A stretch of DNA of 36,045 bases from Arthrobacter crystallopoietes BAB-32 (GCF_000328305.2 NZ_ANPE02000123.1:1-36045), one strand, 5' to 3'; counted from the stretch's first letter, positions 7,337 to 14,579 are shown. The notes: generated from the letters alone by a model not told the origin. A program made the numbers and translations.

Positions 7337-8584
7337 TCAGCGGAGCGGGTCGAACGGCTTCAGCTCGGCCGGAACCGTGCCTGTGGCGATCTGGCTGGCG
7401 AGCAGCTTGCCGGTGGCCGGACCGAGCACGATGCCCCACATGCCGTGGCCGCCGGCAACGAACACGCCGGGGGAGCGGGTGGCGCCGATGACCGGCAGCC
7501 CGTCCGGAGTCACCGGCCGCGGGCCCACCCAGAGGTCCTCGAGCTGCTCCAGGTCCATGCCGGTGAAGAGCGGCCGCACGGCGGCGAGGATCGCGTCGAT
7601 CCGCCCGGTCTGCAGCGGCTCGTCCGGACCGCGGAACTCCATGGTCCCGGCGATCCGCAGCCGCCCCTGGTACGGCGTGCAGGCGACCCGGCGGGCCGGG
7701 AAGTAGATCGGGAACTCTGCCGGCTCCTCGGTGGCGACGCTGAAGGAATAGCCGCGGCCGGCCTGGATCTGCGTCCGCACCCCCAGCGGACGGGCGAGCT
7801 TCGGAAGCCAGGCCCCGGTGGCCAGGACCACGACGTCGGCGGACAAGGGATCGTGTCCGTAGCTGTCCACCGCGATGCCGCCCGGCCCGTGCCGCAGGCC
7901 GCGCACTTCCGCCCCCGAAATGATGGAGCCCCCGCGGGAACGCACCGCGTCCGCCAGCGCCTCGACGAACGGCCCCGGCTCGAGGAACCGCTGGCCCTCC
8001 ATCTCCAGCACGGTGGACACTCCGGCGGACAGTTGGGGCACCTTGAGCCGGGGATTGTCCAGCCGTGCCAGCGGAACGGACTGGCCGGCCTTCTCCACCT
8101 GCTCGATCTCGTGGATGAACGGCTTGCTCTCGCTCTCGGATTCGAAGCCGACGATGAAGGGGCCCTTCCGGGTCCATGACTCGACGCCGTTGCCGGTCAG
8201 TTCGTCGAAGGCCTCCAGCGCCATCCGGTCGATCGGAGTCAGCGCATCCATGGTCCGCTTCCAGGCCTTGGAGGTAGCGTGGAGGCCGAAGCGGGCCAGG
8301 AACGTCCACAGCCGGACGTCGAGCCGCGCCGGGATGTGCAGAGGCGCCGTGGGGTCGAGCAGCGACTTGGCCGCATAGGTCCACAGGGTCGGTTCCGCCA
8401 GCGGCATCGCCATGCCGGGCGTCAGCCAGCCGGCATTGCCCCAGGAGGCGCCCGCGGCGACGCCTGACCGGTCCACTACGGTGACGTCGATTCCCTGTTC
8501 CTGCAGGTGCCAGGCCGTGGACAGTCCCACCATGCCGGCCCCAACAACGACGGCGGTCTGCGGCTTCCGGGCGCGCGAATACAT
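7337..8584 (-). CDS. FAD-dependent D-amino-acid dehydrogenase (DadA-like)
   Basis: Oxidatively deaminates D-amino acids (DadA class) or a related amine, passing electrons to the respiratory chain at the membrane face. 415 aa, the usual DadA length. Seen: the Rossmann FAD motif VVVGAGMVGLSTAWHL (about 12-27), the DadA-typical GNAGWLTPGMAMPL (about 50-63), and a C-terminal PVTPDGLPVIGAT plus GVFVAGGHGMWGI, which closes the FAD site in DAO-family enzymes. GAGGAGA lies 4-5 nt before the ATG. It is divergent from an Lrp/AsnC regulator, an arrangement typical of amino-acid-responsive control of dadA. Other DAO-family activities (glycine or sarcosine oxidase) are possible, but GNAG favours DadA. Confidence 0.88.
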   Translation of the reverse strand: MYSRARKPQTAVVVGAGMVGLSTAWHLQEQGIDVTVVDRSGVAAGASWGNAGWLTPGMAMPLAEPTLWTYAAKSLLDPTAPLHIPARLDVRLWTFLARFGLHATSKAWKRTMDALTPIDRMALEAFDELTGNGVESWTRKGPFIVGFESESESKPFIHEIEQVEKAGQSVPLARLDNPRLKVPQLSAGVSTVLEMEGQRFLEPGPFVEALADAVRSRGGSIISGAEVRGLRHGPGGIAVDSYGHDPLSADVVVLATGAWLPKLARPLGVRTQIQAGRGYSFSVATEEPAEFPIYFPARRVACTPYQGRLRIAGTMEFRGPDEPLQTGRIDAILAAVRPLFTGMDLEQLEDLWVGPRPVTPDGLPVIGATRSPGVFVAGGHGMWGIVLGPATGKLLASQIATGTVPAELKPFDPLR

Positions 8585-8627
8585 TTGCTCTCCTCAGTCG
8601 TGATCAAGGACACATCGCTCTTGCTTC

Positions 8628-8656
8628 ATTGTGAATAATTAGAGAAGTAGTAGCAA
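8628..8656 (-). promoter_or_regulatory. Promoter of the DadA-like gene in the divergent Lrp control region
   Basis: Minus-strand TTGCTA (8651-8656) and CACAAT (8628-8633) are spaced 17 bp apart. The whole 107-bp divergent interval 8585-8691 is shared with the Lrp/AsnC gene. Its AT-rich centre is flanked by CTTC and GAAG half-sites (8624-8647), a plausible Lrp-type operator covering this promoter. Confidence 0.5.
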
Positions 8657-8691
8657 GCCATTCGCTGATCATTCGCCAGAAGGAGGAATTG

Positions 8692-9207
8692 ATGGTTGGA
8701 AGTTCGGAAGGCCGTTCACGCGGGCGGCCCGCACCGAAGAACGTTCGGGGGCCGGACCTGGATGAGACGGACCGCCTGATCCTGCGGCTGCTGCAGGCGG
8801 ATGCGCGGATGCCGAACAATGCCCTCGCCGCACGGGCTGGCATCGCGGCATCCACCTGCCATGCCAGGATCCGCTCGCTCCAGGAGCGTGGCGTCATTCG
8901 GGGCTACCATGCGGACGTTGATCCCGCCGCCGTCGGCCGCGGGCTCCAGGCCCTGATCGCGATCCGGCTCCAGGCGCACGCCCGGGCCAACCTGACGCGA
9001 TTCGAGGACTACCTGGCCGGACTCCCGGCCGTGGAGGGCATTTTCTTCGTGACCGGGGACCGGGACTTCCTCATCCACGTTGCCGTACCGGATTCGGACA
9101 CGCTCCGGGAGCTGGTGGCCAACAACCTCAGCCTTCGGCCGGAAGTCGCGGGCACCAACACCACCGTGATTTTCGAGTACCGCAGGCCCGTCGGCCCTGG
9201 CTCATGA
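8692..9207 (+). CDS. Lrp/AsnC-family transcriptional regulator
   Basis: 171-aa amino-acid-responsive regulator. The N-terminal winged helix-turn-helix (DETDRLILRLLQADARMPNN, then LAARAGIAASTCHARIRSLQERGVI, about residues 24-68) is followed by a RAM/Lrp ligand domain (GYHADVDPAAVGRG to about 160) with the family's FVTGDRDFLIHV strand. ATG at 8692 was chosen over the TTG 3 nt earlier because AGGAGG (8681-8686) is 5 nt away. Divergent transcription from the DadA-like gene suggests it senses an amino acid and controls that gene and itself. The effector cannot be read from the sequence. Confidence 0.9.
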   Translation: MVGSSEGRSRGRPAPKNVRGPDLDETDRLILRLLQADARMPNNALAARAGIAASTCHARIRSLQERGVIRGYHADVDPAAVGRGLQALIAIRLQAHARANLTRFEDYLAGLPAVEGIFFVTGDRDFLIHVAVPDSDTLRELVANNLSLRPEVAGTNTTVIFEYRRPVGPGS

Positions 9208-9216
9208 GACAAATTG

Positions 9217-9259
9217 TTGACGTGTCAATGAAGACCTGAGACAATGGTTGAAACGTCAA
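9217..9259 (+). promoter_or_regulatory. FMN-reductase promoter with two TTGA-N4-TCAA operators
   Basis: A clear promoter, TTGACG (9217-9222) and GACAAT (9240-9245) with 17-bp spacing. It is bracketed by two palindromes: TTGACGTGTCAA (9217-9228), which includes the -35, and TTGAAACGTCAA (9248-9259), which covers the expected start of transcription. The same arrangement occurs in front of the DoxX gene, so one repressor probably controls both. Confidence 0.7.
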
Positions 9260-9277
9260 TCAACCCGGAAGGCCATG

Positions 9278-9985
9278 ATGTCCTGGTTCAAGAAGCTTTT
9301 TTCGTCCAAGTCCCGTGCCCAGAGCGCTCCGGCCCAGCCTGATGCCGCGGTGCCTGCCGCCGAGCCCGCAACAACGGCCGCCGTGGAGAACGCAGGTGCC
9401 GGCACTTTGCCGCGCATCGCCGTCGTCACCGGAAGCACCCGTCCGGGCCGCGTCAACAACGCCGTCGCGGACTGGGCGATGGCCCAGCTTGCCGACCGCA
9501 GCGACGCCGTTTTCGAACTGGTCGACATTAACGACTTCAACCTGCCGCTGCTCGACGAGCCCGCTCCGGCCGCATACCAGAGCTACCAGAACGAGCACAC
9601 GAAGGCCTGGTCCGCGAAGGTCGCCGAGTTTGACGGCTTCATCTTTGTCGCCAACGAGTACAACCACACGGTCGGCCCGGCCCTGACCAACGCCCTGTCC
9701 TTCCTGAATGCCGAGTTCAACAACAAGGCCGCCGGCATCGTGTCCTACGGTTCCATGGGCGGCGTCCGCTCTGCCGAGCATCTGCGCAACGTCCTGGCCG
9801 AACTGCAGGTCGCCGTGGTGCGCAACCAGGTGATGTTCAGCCTGTTCACCGACTTCGAGAACTTCTCCGAGTTCAAGCCGACCGAGCAGAACGCCGGCAC
9901 CCTGGCTCCCATGGTGGACCAGCTGGTGCCGTGGGCGAAGGGCTTTGCCGCCATCCGCACGCCGCTGGCTGCTGCCGCCGCCTGA
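9278..9985 (+). CDS. NAD(P)H-dependent FMN reductase with a basic N-terminal extension
   Basis: Flavodoxin-fold quinone, azo-dye or chromate-type reductase of the NADPH-dependent FMN reductase family. The phosphate-binding loop TGSTRPGRVNNAVADW lies near residues 50-65, and the flavin-contacting block ANEYNHTVGPALTNAL and GSMGGVRSAEHLR are typical. 235 aa from the ATG at 9278, which has GGAAGG 5 nt upstream; an ATG one codon earlier is too close. Family members are usually near 190 aa. Here an extra 45 residues precede the core: an amphipathic basic MSWFKKLFSSKSR followed by an Ala/Pro-rich linker, possibly a membrane-surface anchor. It ends at a strong convergent terminator. The paired operators suggest induction by electrophiles or quinones (inference). 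Confidence 0.88.
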   Translation: MSWFKKLFSSKSRAQSAPAQPDAAVPAAEPATTAAVENAGAGTLPRIAVVTGSTRPGRVNNAVADWAMAQLADRSDAVFELVDINDFNLPLLDEPAPAAYQSYQNEHTKAWSAKVAEFDGFIFVANEYNHTVGPALTNALSFLNAEFNNKAAGIVSYGSMGGVRSAEHLRNVLAELQVAVVRNQVMFSLFTDFENFSEFKPTEQNAGTLAPMVDQLVPWAKGFAAIRTPLAAAAA

Positions 9986-10006
9986 TCCGGCCGCGACCAA
10001 TACGCA

Positions 10007-10043
10007 CAGAACCGCCCTGTCGGCTTCCGGCGGGGCGGTTCTG
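10007..10043. terminator. Bidirectional terminator
   Basis: An 11-bp perfect stem (10007-10017 with 10033-10043) around a 15-nt loop, placed between the convergent FMN reductase (stop 9985) and the membrane-protein gene (stop 10045). The right arm ends 1 nt before that second gene's stop codon. Confidence 0.7.
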
Positions 10044-10044
10044 C

Positions 10045-10743
10045 CTATCCTGCCAGCAGGATCGAGGAGATGGCTGCGGCAAAGGCAGGCAAGGCAATCA
10101 GCGCCGCCGCCGCCAATGCGGCGCGGCCTGCGGTAGTTACGCCGCGGCTGTGCCAGCTGCCTGCCAGCCGCGGCAGCAGCAGCCGGAGGGCCATGCCGGC
10201 GGCGATGGTTGCCATGACCGTTGCTGCGGCGAGCAGCCCAACCGGGCCCAGGAGTACTGCCAGCCCCAGTAGCGGCAGGTACGCCACGGCAGCGCCGGGG
10301 CTGTCCAGGAGCGGCGCCCGCCGGCTGAGCCACCCTGCCAGCGCCGGCACCAGCATTCCCTGGGCAACGACCAGGGCGCTGAAGGCCAGCACCGAGAGCC
10401 ATCCCGGCCCCACAACATCGAAGTCCCGGTTGTCCGGCCGCAGCGGCTCCAAGGTGGTGGCCAGGATGACGAGCAGCAGCGCGCCGAAAACCAGGCCTCC
10501 GGCCCGGCCTTTCGGCAGCCACCGCCGCAGCAGCGCGTAGAGGATGCCCGTGGCGCACCCGCCCACGATGCCGGTGAAGACGACGAAACCGACGGTGCCT
10601 TCCGTGGTGATCATGCCGATAGTCTCGTTCTGCTCGGTGAGGCGCCCGGTGTCCTCAGGCGACGTCGCGGCCAGCAGGCGCATGACCAGGCGCCCGCCCG
10701 GACCCGCCATCAGCAGGCCTGCCGCCGCGCCGGAAACCAGCAC
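10045..10743 (-). CDS. Polytopic membrane protein of unknown function (main reading frame)
   Basis: About 232 aa with six hydrophobic segments, no signal peptide and no recognised catalytic motif. Notable conserved-looking parts are PGGRLVMRLLAATSPEDTGRLTE with TEGTVGFVVF, then RRWLPKGRAGGLVFG and LEPLRPDNRDFDVVGPGWL. I have seen this pattern in hypothetical actinobacterial membrane proteins. The start is the problem. Coding character in this frame extends upstream to about 10800, but no ATG, GTG or TTG occurs there before a far-upstream Arg-rich stretch. The GTG at 10741-10743 is the first usable start, with a GGTGGA about 8 nt before it. The real N-terminus may be encoded in the overlapping frame at 10895, which would imply a frameshift. 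Confidence 0.6.
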   Translation of the reverse strand: MLVSGAAAGLLMAGPGGRLVMRLLAATSPEDTGRLTEQNETIGMITTEGTVGFVVFTGIVGGCATGILYALLRRWLPKGRAGGLVFGALLLVILATTLEPLRPDNRDFDVVGPGWLSVLAFSALVVAQGMLVPALAGWLSRRAPLLDSPGAAVAYLPLLGLAVLLGPVGLLAAATVMATIAAGMALRLLLPRLAGSWHSRGVTTAGRAALAAAALIALPAFAAAISSILLAG

Positions 10744-10895
10744 GACGTTGGTCCACCACAGCGCCTGCCGGATGATCCGGACGACGGGCCTGCGCCCGGC
10801 GCGGGAGCCGGTTGCACGAAGGGCCCTCCGCCCCAGGCGGCCACGGCGGCCAGGCCGGCCAGCACCAGCAGGCCGCAGCAAATCATCAGCAGCAT
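10710..10895 (-). CDS. Small hydrophobic reading frame, probably the N-terminal part of the neighbouring membrane protein
   Basis: 61 codons starting MLLMICCGLLVLAGLAAVAA, a transmembrane helix or signal anchor, followed by WGGGPFVQP and a Pro/Ala-rich stretch. Third-position GC is high until about the PAPAP segment and then falls, while it rises in the -1 frame that encodes the downstream membrane protein. Joined by one frame change near 10785-10830, the two parts would make one protein with an N-terminal helix, a Pro-rich linker and the polytopic domain. It could instead be an independent small membrane protein overlapping its neighbour. No strong ribosome site precedes the ATG. Confidence 0.4.
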   Translation of the reverse strand: MLLMICCGLLVLAGLAAVAAWGGGPFVQPAPAPGAGPSSGSSGRRCGGPTSCWFPARRQAC

Positions 10896-11161
10896 AGGCA
10901 CAGTATCGGCTCTGGAAGACCGGGCCGTCCACGCCCGCCGGACCACAGTATTTTAGCAAGCTTCACGCCCTAAACTCGCCGTGGCAATATTCCGGTGCGG
11001 TCCCGTTGCGGCCCCCGGTGTGGTCCTGTTGGAGCCCGGTGCAGGTGCTCCTTTGGTGCTTACGAATCCTCGAGTGCGCTGTTAATCTGGAGGATACGGT
11101 CGCTGGAGAGGCTGGCTGGCCGGCAATGGGGCACCGAGCTCCGGGGTGCAGGAGGCGCACA

Positions 11162-11314
11162 ATGCGAAGGCAGGACCAGACGCAGCACAACGCGGAACAG
11201 CAGGTCCCGGAGCAGGAACCGGCGGAGGCTGCCGGACAGGAGGGCACTGAACTGGACGAGCCCTTGGGGCATGATGACGGCCGGAGCCGGGAGGCAGTGC
11301 CGGAGACGGACTGA
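11162..11314 (+). CDS. 50-aa hydrophilic Gln/Glu-rich protein of unknown function
   Basis: Starts MRRQDQTQHNAEQQVPEQEP and ends EAVPETD, rich in Q, E, G and D with no Cys and no hydrophobic segment, so probably disordered. The case for a real gene is a near-perfect AGGAGG (11150-11155) 6 nt before the ATG. It lies 92 bp before the SodC-like lipoprotein gene on the same strand, so the two may share a transcript. The frame is open further upstream (from 11006), but that part is Trp/Cys/Arg-rich and unconvincing. I do not recognise a family. Confidence 0.55.
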   Translation: MRRQDQTQHNAEQQVPEQEPAEAAGQEGTELDEPLGHDDGRSREAVPETD

Positions 11315-11406
11315 TCGACGCGGGACGGTTTGCGGGCGTGCCCTGTTGGGGTTCAGGCATGATCGGTAGGCTTCAAAGCGAAGGTCCACCGACGAAGGAG
11401 CTGTCC

Positions 11407-12066
11407 ATGGCACGCAAGTACGGTCTTCCGCTCATCGGAGTGGCGGCGCTGACGCTGGCCCTGGCGGCCTGCGGGCCGTCGGAGCCTGACGAGGAACTGC
11501 CGCAGAATCCGGCTCCCCAAACCGCCACGACGCCGGGCGAAGCGGTCTCGCCCGGAGCCTCGCTCGGAGCATCGTCCCCCGGGGCGGCTGCCGACGCCGA
11601 GGTTTCCGCCCGCTTCGAAGAATTCTCCGAGGGCGCCACGGCGATCACCTACAATCCGGAACGGGTGCCGGTGGGCGCCGAGACCGAAGTCGAGGTTGAA
11701 GACGAAGACGCGGGCACGAAGGTCAAGCTGAAGGTCGAGGGGCTGGAGCCGGACACGCAGTTCGGCGCCCACGTGCACGTTGCCGCCTGCGGGGAATCCC
11801 CGGACGACGCCGGGCCGCACTATCAGGACGAGGCTGATCCGCAGACGCCGTCGACGGATCCTGCCTACGCCAACCCCGACAACGAAATCTGGCTGGACTT
11901 TACCACTGACCAGGACGGCGAGGGCGAGGCCGAAAGCCGCGTCGGCTGGAAGCTGCGTGAGGGTGAGGGCCAGTCCGTGGTCATCCACGCCATGCCGACC
12001 AAGACCGGTGAGGGCGAGGCCGGAACCGCCGGCGACCGGCTCGCCTGCATCAACATCCGCCAGTAG
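11407..12066 (+). CDS. SodC-like (Cu/Zn superoxide dismutase family) lipoprotein
   Basis: 219-aa exported lipoprotein: signal peptide with lipobox LAAC (Cys22), an Ala/Pro/Ser-rich tether, then a SodC-type beta-barrel from about residue 70. Seen: the copper-site pair GAHVHVAACG (His122, His124), GPHY (His138), IHAMP (His194), and Cys128 with Cys214 (GDRLACINI) as the expected disulfide; Arg211 matches the active-site Arg position. The zinc loop differs. After GPHY there is no HxxxH/D zinc set and no GDLGN motif; the region reads ADPQTPSTDPAYANPDNEIW. It may therefore be copper-only, or a non-enzymatic relative. Start at ATG 11407 with AAGGAG (11395-11400) 6 nt upstream. Acts outside the membrane. 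Confidence 0.82.
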   Translation: MARKYGLPLIGVAALTLALAACGPSEPDEELPQNPAPQTATTPGEAVSPGASLGASSPGAAADAEVSARFEEFSEGATAITYNPERVPVGAETEVEVEDEDAGTKVKLKVEGLEPDTQFGAHVHVAACGESPDDAGPHYQDEADPQTPSTDPAYANPDNEIWLDFTTDQDGEGEAESRVGWKLREGEGQSVVIHAMPTKTGEGEAGTAGDRLACINIRQ

Positions 12067-12137
12067 CGTTGGCTGACCGCAACCGCCGGCCCGCCGTGGT
12101 TTACGCCCCGGCCGCGCCAGCGTGGCAAACTGTCGGT

Positions 12138-13202
12138 ATGTCGCGGACGGAACACAAAGGCGAGATCCAGGACAAGGCCGCCCACATCGGGATGAGGATC
12201 GAAGACCGGTGGCAGACCTGGCGTGAACGCCGAGCCCGCGACCGCGGGGACCTGGCCACCGTGCTGCCGTTTACCGGCTATGGTTCCGCCGGCTGGGTCC
12301 GCGTGCTGGGCCGGGTGGTGATGGCCAAGCCGGATGCCTTCGAAAACGGCCGGGTGTCCTCGAAGCTGATCGCTGACGGGATCCGCGGCTGGCGCAACTT
12401 CATCAGCCCGCCGGTGGCGAACGCCAAGGTCACCATCGAGGTCGGCGGCGCCTTGCACGAGGTCACGGCCGACCGCGGCGGAGTCATCGATGCCCATGTC
12501 CCGGCCAAGCTGCCGGACGGCTGGAACACCGTCCGCCTCAGCTGCGAGGGGTCGTCCCCGGTGGAAGCGCCGGTCTACCTGGTTCCCGCCGGCAAGACCT
12601 TCGGTGTCGTATCCGACGTCGACGATACGGTCATGGTCACCGCGCTGCCGCGGCCGATGCTCGCAGCCTGGAACACCTTCGTGCTCGACGAGCATGCCCG
12701 CAACGCGACACCCGGAATGGCGGTCATGCTGGAGCGGGTCAGCCGGCAGCACCCGGGCAGCCCGGTGCTCTACCTCTCCACCGGGGCCTGGAATGTGGCG
12801 CAGACGCTGACCCGCTTCCTGACCCGGAACATGTACCCCGACGGCGCGCTGCTGCTGACGGACTGGGGTCCGACCCGGGACCGCTGGTTCCGCAGCGGGA
12901 TGGAGCACAAGACCACGCAGCTGCGGCGGCTGGCCGAGGAGTTTCCGCAGGTGAAGTGGCTGTTGATCGGCGACGATGGCCAGCATGACGAGGCCATTTA
13001 CTCCGGCTTCGCGCAGCGCTATCCGGAGCACGTGGCGGCCATCGCCATCCGCCAGCTTTCCGTCAGCGAGGCCGTCCTGGCCGGTGGCCGGTCCCAGGCC
13101 ACGCCGGGCGAGGCGACCCCGGGCATCCCGTGGATCTATGCCCCCGACGGGGCGGGAATCGCGGCCCAGCTGCGCGAGCTGGGCATCATCGGCGCCGAAT
13201 AG
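12138..13202 (+). CDS. APP1-family phosphatase (DUF2183)
   Basis: 354-aa predicted phosphatidate phosphatase-like enzyme of the HAD-related APP1 group. The catalytic DxDxT is visible as SDVDDTVM (Asp160, Asp162, Thr164), followed by YLSTGAWNVAQTLTRFL and a late LLIGDDGQHDEAIY that fits the metal-binding C-terminal motif. An N-terminal beta-rich domain of about 150 aa precedes the catalytic part, as in bacterial relatives. The start at 12138 is preceded by CAAACT about 8 nt before the ATG and no ribosome site, so a leaderless transcript is likely; the frame is open from 12069 but that stretch looks untranslated. Substrate (phospholipid or other phosphomonoester) is inferred from the family only. 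Confidence 0.87.
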   Translation: MSRTEHKGEIQDKAAHIGMRIEDRWQTWRERRARDRGDLATVLPFTGYGSAGWVRVLGRVVMAKPDAFENGRVSSKLIADGIRGWRNFISPPVANAKVTIEVGGALHEVTADRGGVIDAHVPAKLPDGWNTVRLSCEGSSPVEAPVYLVPAGKTFGVVSDVDDTVMVTALPRPMLAAWNTFVLDEHARNATPGMAVMLERVSRQHPGSPVLYLSTGAWNVAQTLTRFLTRNMYPDGALLLTDWGPTRDRWFRSGMEHKTTQLRRLAEEFPQVKWLLIGDDGQHDEAIYSGFAQRYPEHVAAIAIRQLSVSEAVLAGGRSQATPGEATPGIPWIYAPDGAGIAAQLRELGIIGAE

Positions 13203-13221
13203 CTCCTTCGGCTTGGAGCGC

Positions 13222-13761
13222 TCAGGCGCTCAGGCGCGCCCTGGTGCGCTTCGCCGTCGTACTTTCCAGTTCCTCCTCGACCGGCGCGAGGACGTCGTCG
13301 ATGATGGCGCTGGCGCCATCGGTGTCGGTGCCCTCGGACAGTGCAAGTTCGGAGAGCAGGATGCGGCGGGCCTGGTCGAGCTGCCGCTTTTCGCCGGCGG
13401 GTGCCAGTCCGGCCTGGAGGCGCCGGGTGAGGTCGCGGACGACTTCGGAGACCTTGTAGACATCGCCGGTGGTGATCTTTTCCTGGTTCGCCTTGAAGCG
13501 GCGGGACCAGATTTCCTTCTCCATCGAAGCCGGCTGGCGCAGGATGCTCATGATCTTCTGCACGCCCTTCTTGCCGATCGCGGGCCGGACGCCCAGCTCC
13601 TTGGCTTTGCCGGCCGGGACCTCGATGGTCAGGCCGTCGTGGTGGACGCGGAACTGCACGTACGTGGTCTCGGCATCCTTGAAGGTGCGGTTGGTGGTTC
13701 CGACGACGGTGACGGCGCCGTGCGGCGGGTAGACAAGATTGTCGCCCACAGTGAGCTTCAT
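13222..13761 (-). CDS. CarD-family RNA polymerase-binding regulator
   Basis: 179-aa protein with an N-terminal CarD/TRCF RNA-polymerase-interaction Tudor-like domain (MKLTVGDNLVYPPHGAVTVVG, about 1-60) and a helical C-terminal part rich in basic residues (KKGVQKIMSILRQPASMEKEIWSRR to about 165). CarD proteins bind the RNA polymerase beta subunit and stabilise open complexes, in mycobacteria mostly at rRNA and housekeeping promoters. ATG 13761 was chosen with AAAGGA 6 nt upstream; the frame is open to 13818 but that extension is unlikely. Actinobacteria usually carry one essential CarD. YPPHGAV resembles a YPHHG CarD signature, but I cannot tell whether this is the main CarD or a paralogue. 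Divergent from a TetR gene. Confidence 0.85.
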   Translation of the reverse strand: MKLTVGDNLVYPPHGAVTVVGTTNRTFKDAETTYVQFRVHHDGLTIEVPAGKAKELGVRPAIGKKGVQKIMSILRQPASMEKEIWSRRFKANQEKITTGDVYKVSEVVRDLTRRLQAGLAPAGEKRQLDQARRILLSELALSEGTDTDGASAIIDDVLAPVEEELESTTAKRTRARLSA

Positions 13762-13775
13762 GAGGTGTCCTTTCA

Positions 13776-13830
13776 TGCCATTGTGGCAGATACTGTCATA
13801 TTGACAGCTGGTGCGCAAAACGTGCGATAT
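13776..13830. promoter_or_regulatory. Divergent CarD/TetR control region with two palindromes
   Basis: Two perfect palindromes: TGCCA-TTG-TGGCA (13776-13788) and CTGTCA-TAT-TGACAG (13793-13807). The second overlaps a consensus TTGACA (13801-13806) that can pair with CGATAT (13825-13830) as the plus-strand TetR promoter, and it lies in the spacer of a possible minus-strand CarD promoter (TTGCGC, 17 bp, CAGTAT). Autoregulation by the TetR protein at CTGTCATATTGACAG is a reasonable inference. Confidence 0.5.
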
Positions 13831-13892
13831 CGTGGAACAGCACGGCTGGCGAAGGAAGATCCCGGCAGCCGGCAGGAGGATGGAAGGGGCCC

Positions 13893-14540
13893 ATGGGGGC
13901 AGGAACCGCGGAACGGCGCGCCAAAACGGAGGCCGAGCAAGGGCACGGGCAGGGGCTGAGGGAGCGGCGGCGGCAGCAGACCAGGGCCGAAATCACCGAT
14001 GCGGCGCTGGAATTGTTCGCTAAGGGCTCAGTGGCAGCCACGACCGTCGACGAGATCGCCGCGGCCGCGGGGGTTTCCCCGCGCACCTTCTTCCGCTATT
14101 TCGCGAGCAAGGAAGATGCCGCCCTGCCCGTGCACCAGGACTTCAACGCCGCCATCGCCGCAGGGTTGCCCTCCGTCGATCCGCAGGGCGAACTGCGCCG
14201 CGAGGTCCACGGCCTGTACGGACTGATGGTGCAGCCGTATCTGGACAACGCCTCGCCTGCAGCGCAGCGGATGCTGCAGGTGACCCGGCTGATGCGGAAG
14301 GAGCCGTCGCTGCGGGCGGCCGTGGTGCATCAGTCGCTGGAGCGGACCGAGGAAGTCCAGGCCGCATTGGCGGCGCGGTTCGGTGCAGTCCACGAGGACG
14401 CGCTGGAACTCCGGCTCGCCATTGACATTGCCTCCGCCGTGGTCCGGGCCTCGTTCGATGCCTGGGCTTCCCGGCTGGAAACGGGCGAGCCCGCGGACCT
14501 GGCGGCGATTTACCAGCAGGCGCTCGACTTCTCAAAGTAG
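13893..14540 (+). CDS. TetR-family transcriptional regulator
   Basis: 215 aa. The N-terminal helix-turn-helix (RAEITDAALELFAKGSVAATTVDEIAAAAGVSPRTFFRYFASKED, about 31-75) is a textbook TetR domain; the remaining 140 residues are the helical ligand-binding and dimerisation domain. A charged N-terminal extension of about 25 residues precedes it. GGAAGGGG lies just upstream of the ATG. It is divergent from the CarD-family gene and 39 bp before the pRiA4b ORF-3-like gene, so it could regulate either, besides itself. No ligand can be proposed. Confidence 0.9.
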   Translation: MGAGTAERRAKTEAEQGHGQGLRERRRQQTRAEITDAALELFAKGSVAATTVDEIAAAAGVSPRTFFRYFASKEDAALPVHQDFNAAIAAGLPSVDPQGELRREVHGLYGLMVQPYLDNASPAAQRMLQVTRLMRKEPSLRAAVVHQSLERTEEVQAALAARFGAVHEDALELRLAIDIASAVVRASFDAWASRLETGEPADLAAIYQQALDFSK

Positions 14541-14579
14541 GTCTGCCGATCGGCGGCGCGGACTGGCACAATGTCGTTC

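Noticed and set aside
7038-8384. 448-codon minus-strand frame covering the antitoxin and DadA-like genes
   Set aside because: Only its last 67 codons are a real gene with promoter and ribosome site; the upstream part is Arg/Gly/Ala-rich shadow of the dehydrogenase.
13222-13240. Tandem GCGCTCAGGC repeat at the CarD 3' end as a recombination or att site
   Set aside because: A single short duplication in coding DNA next to the stop codon; no integrase or flanking copy.
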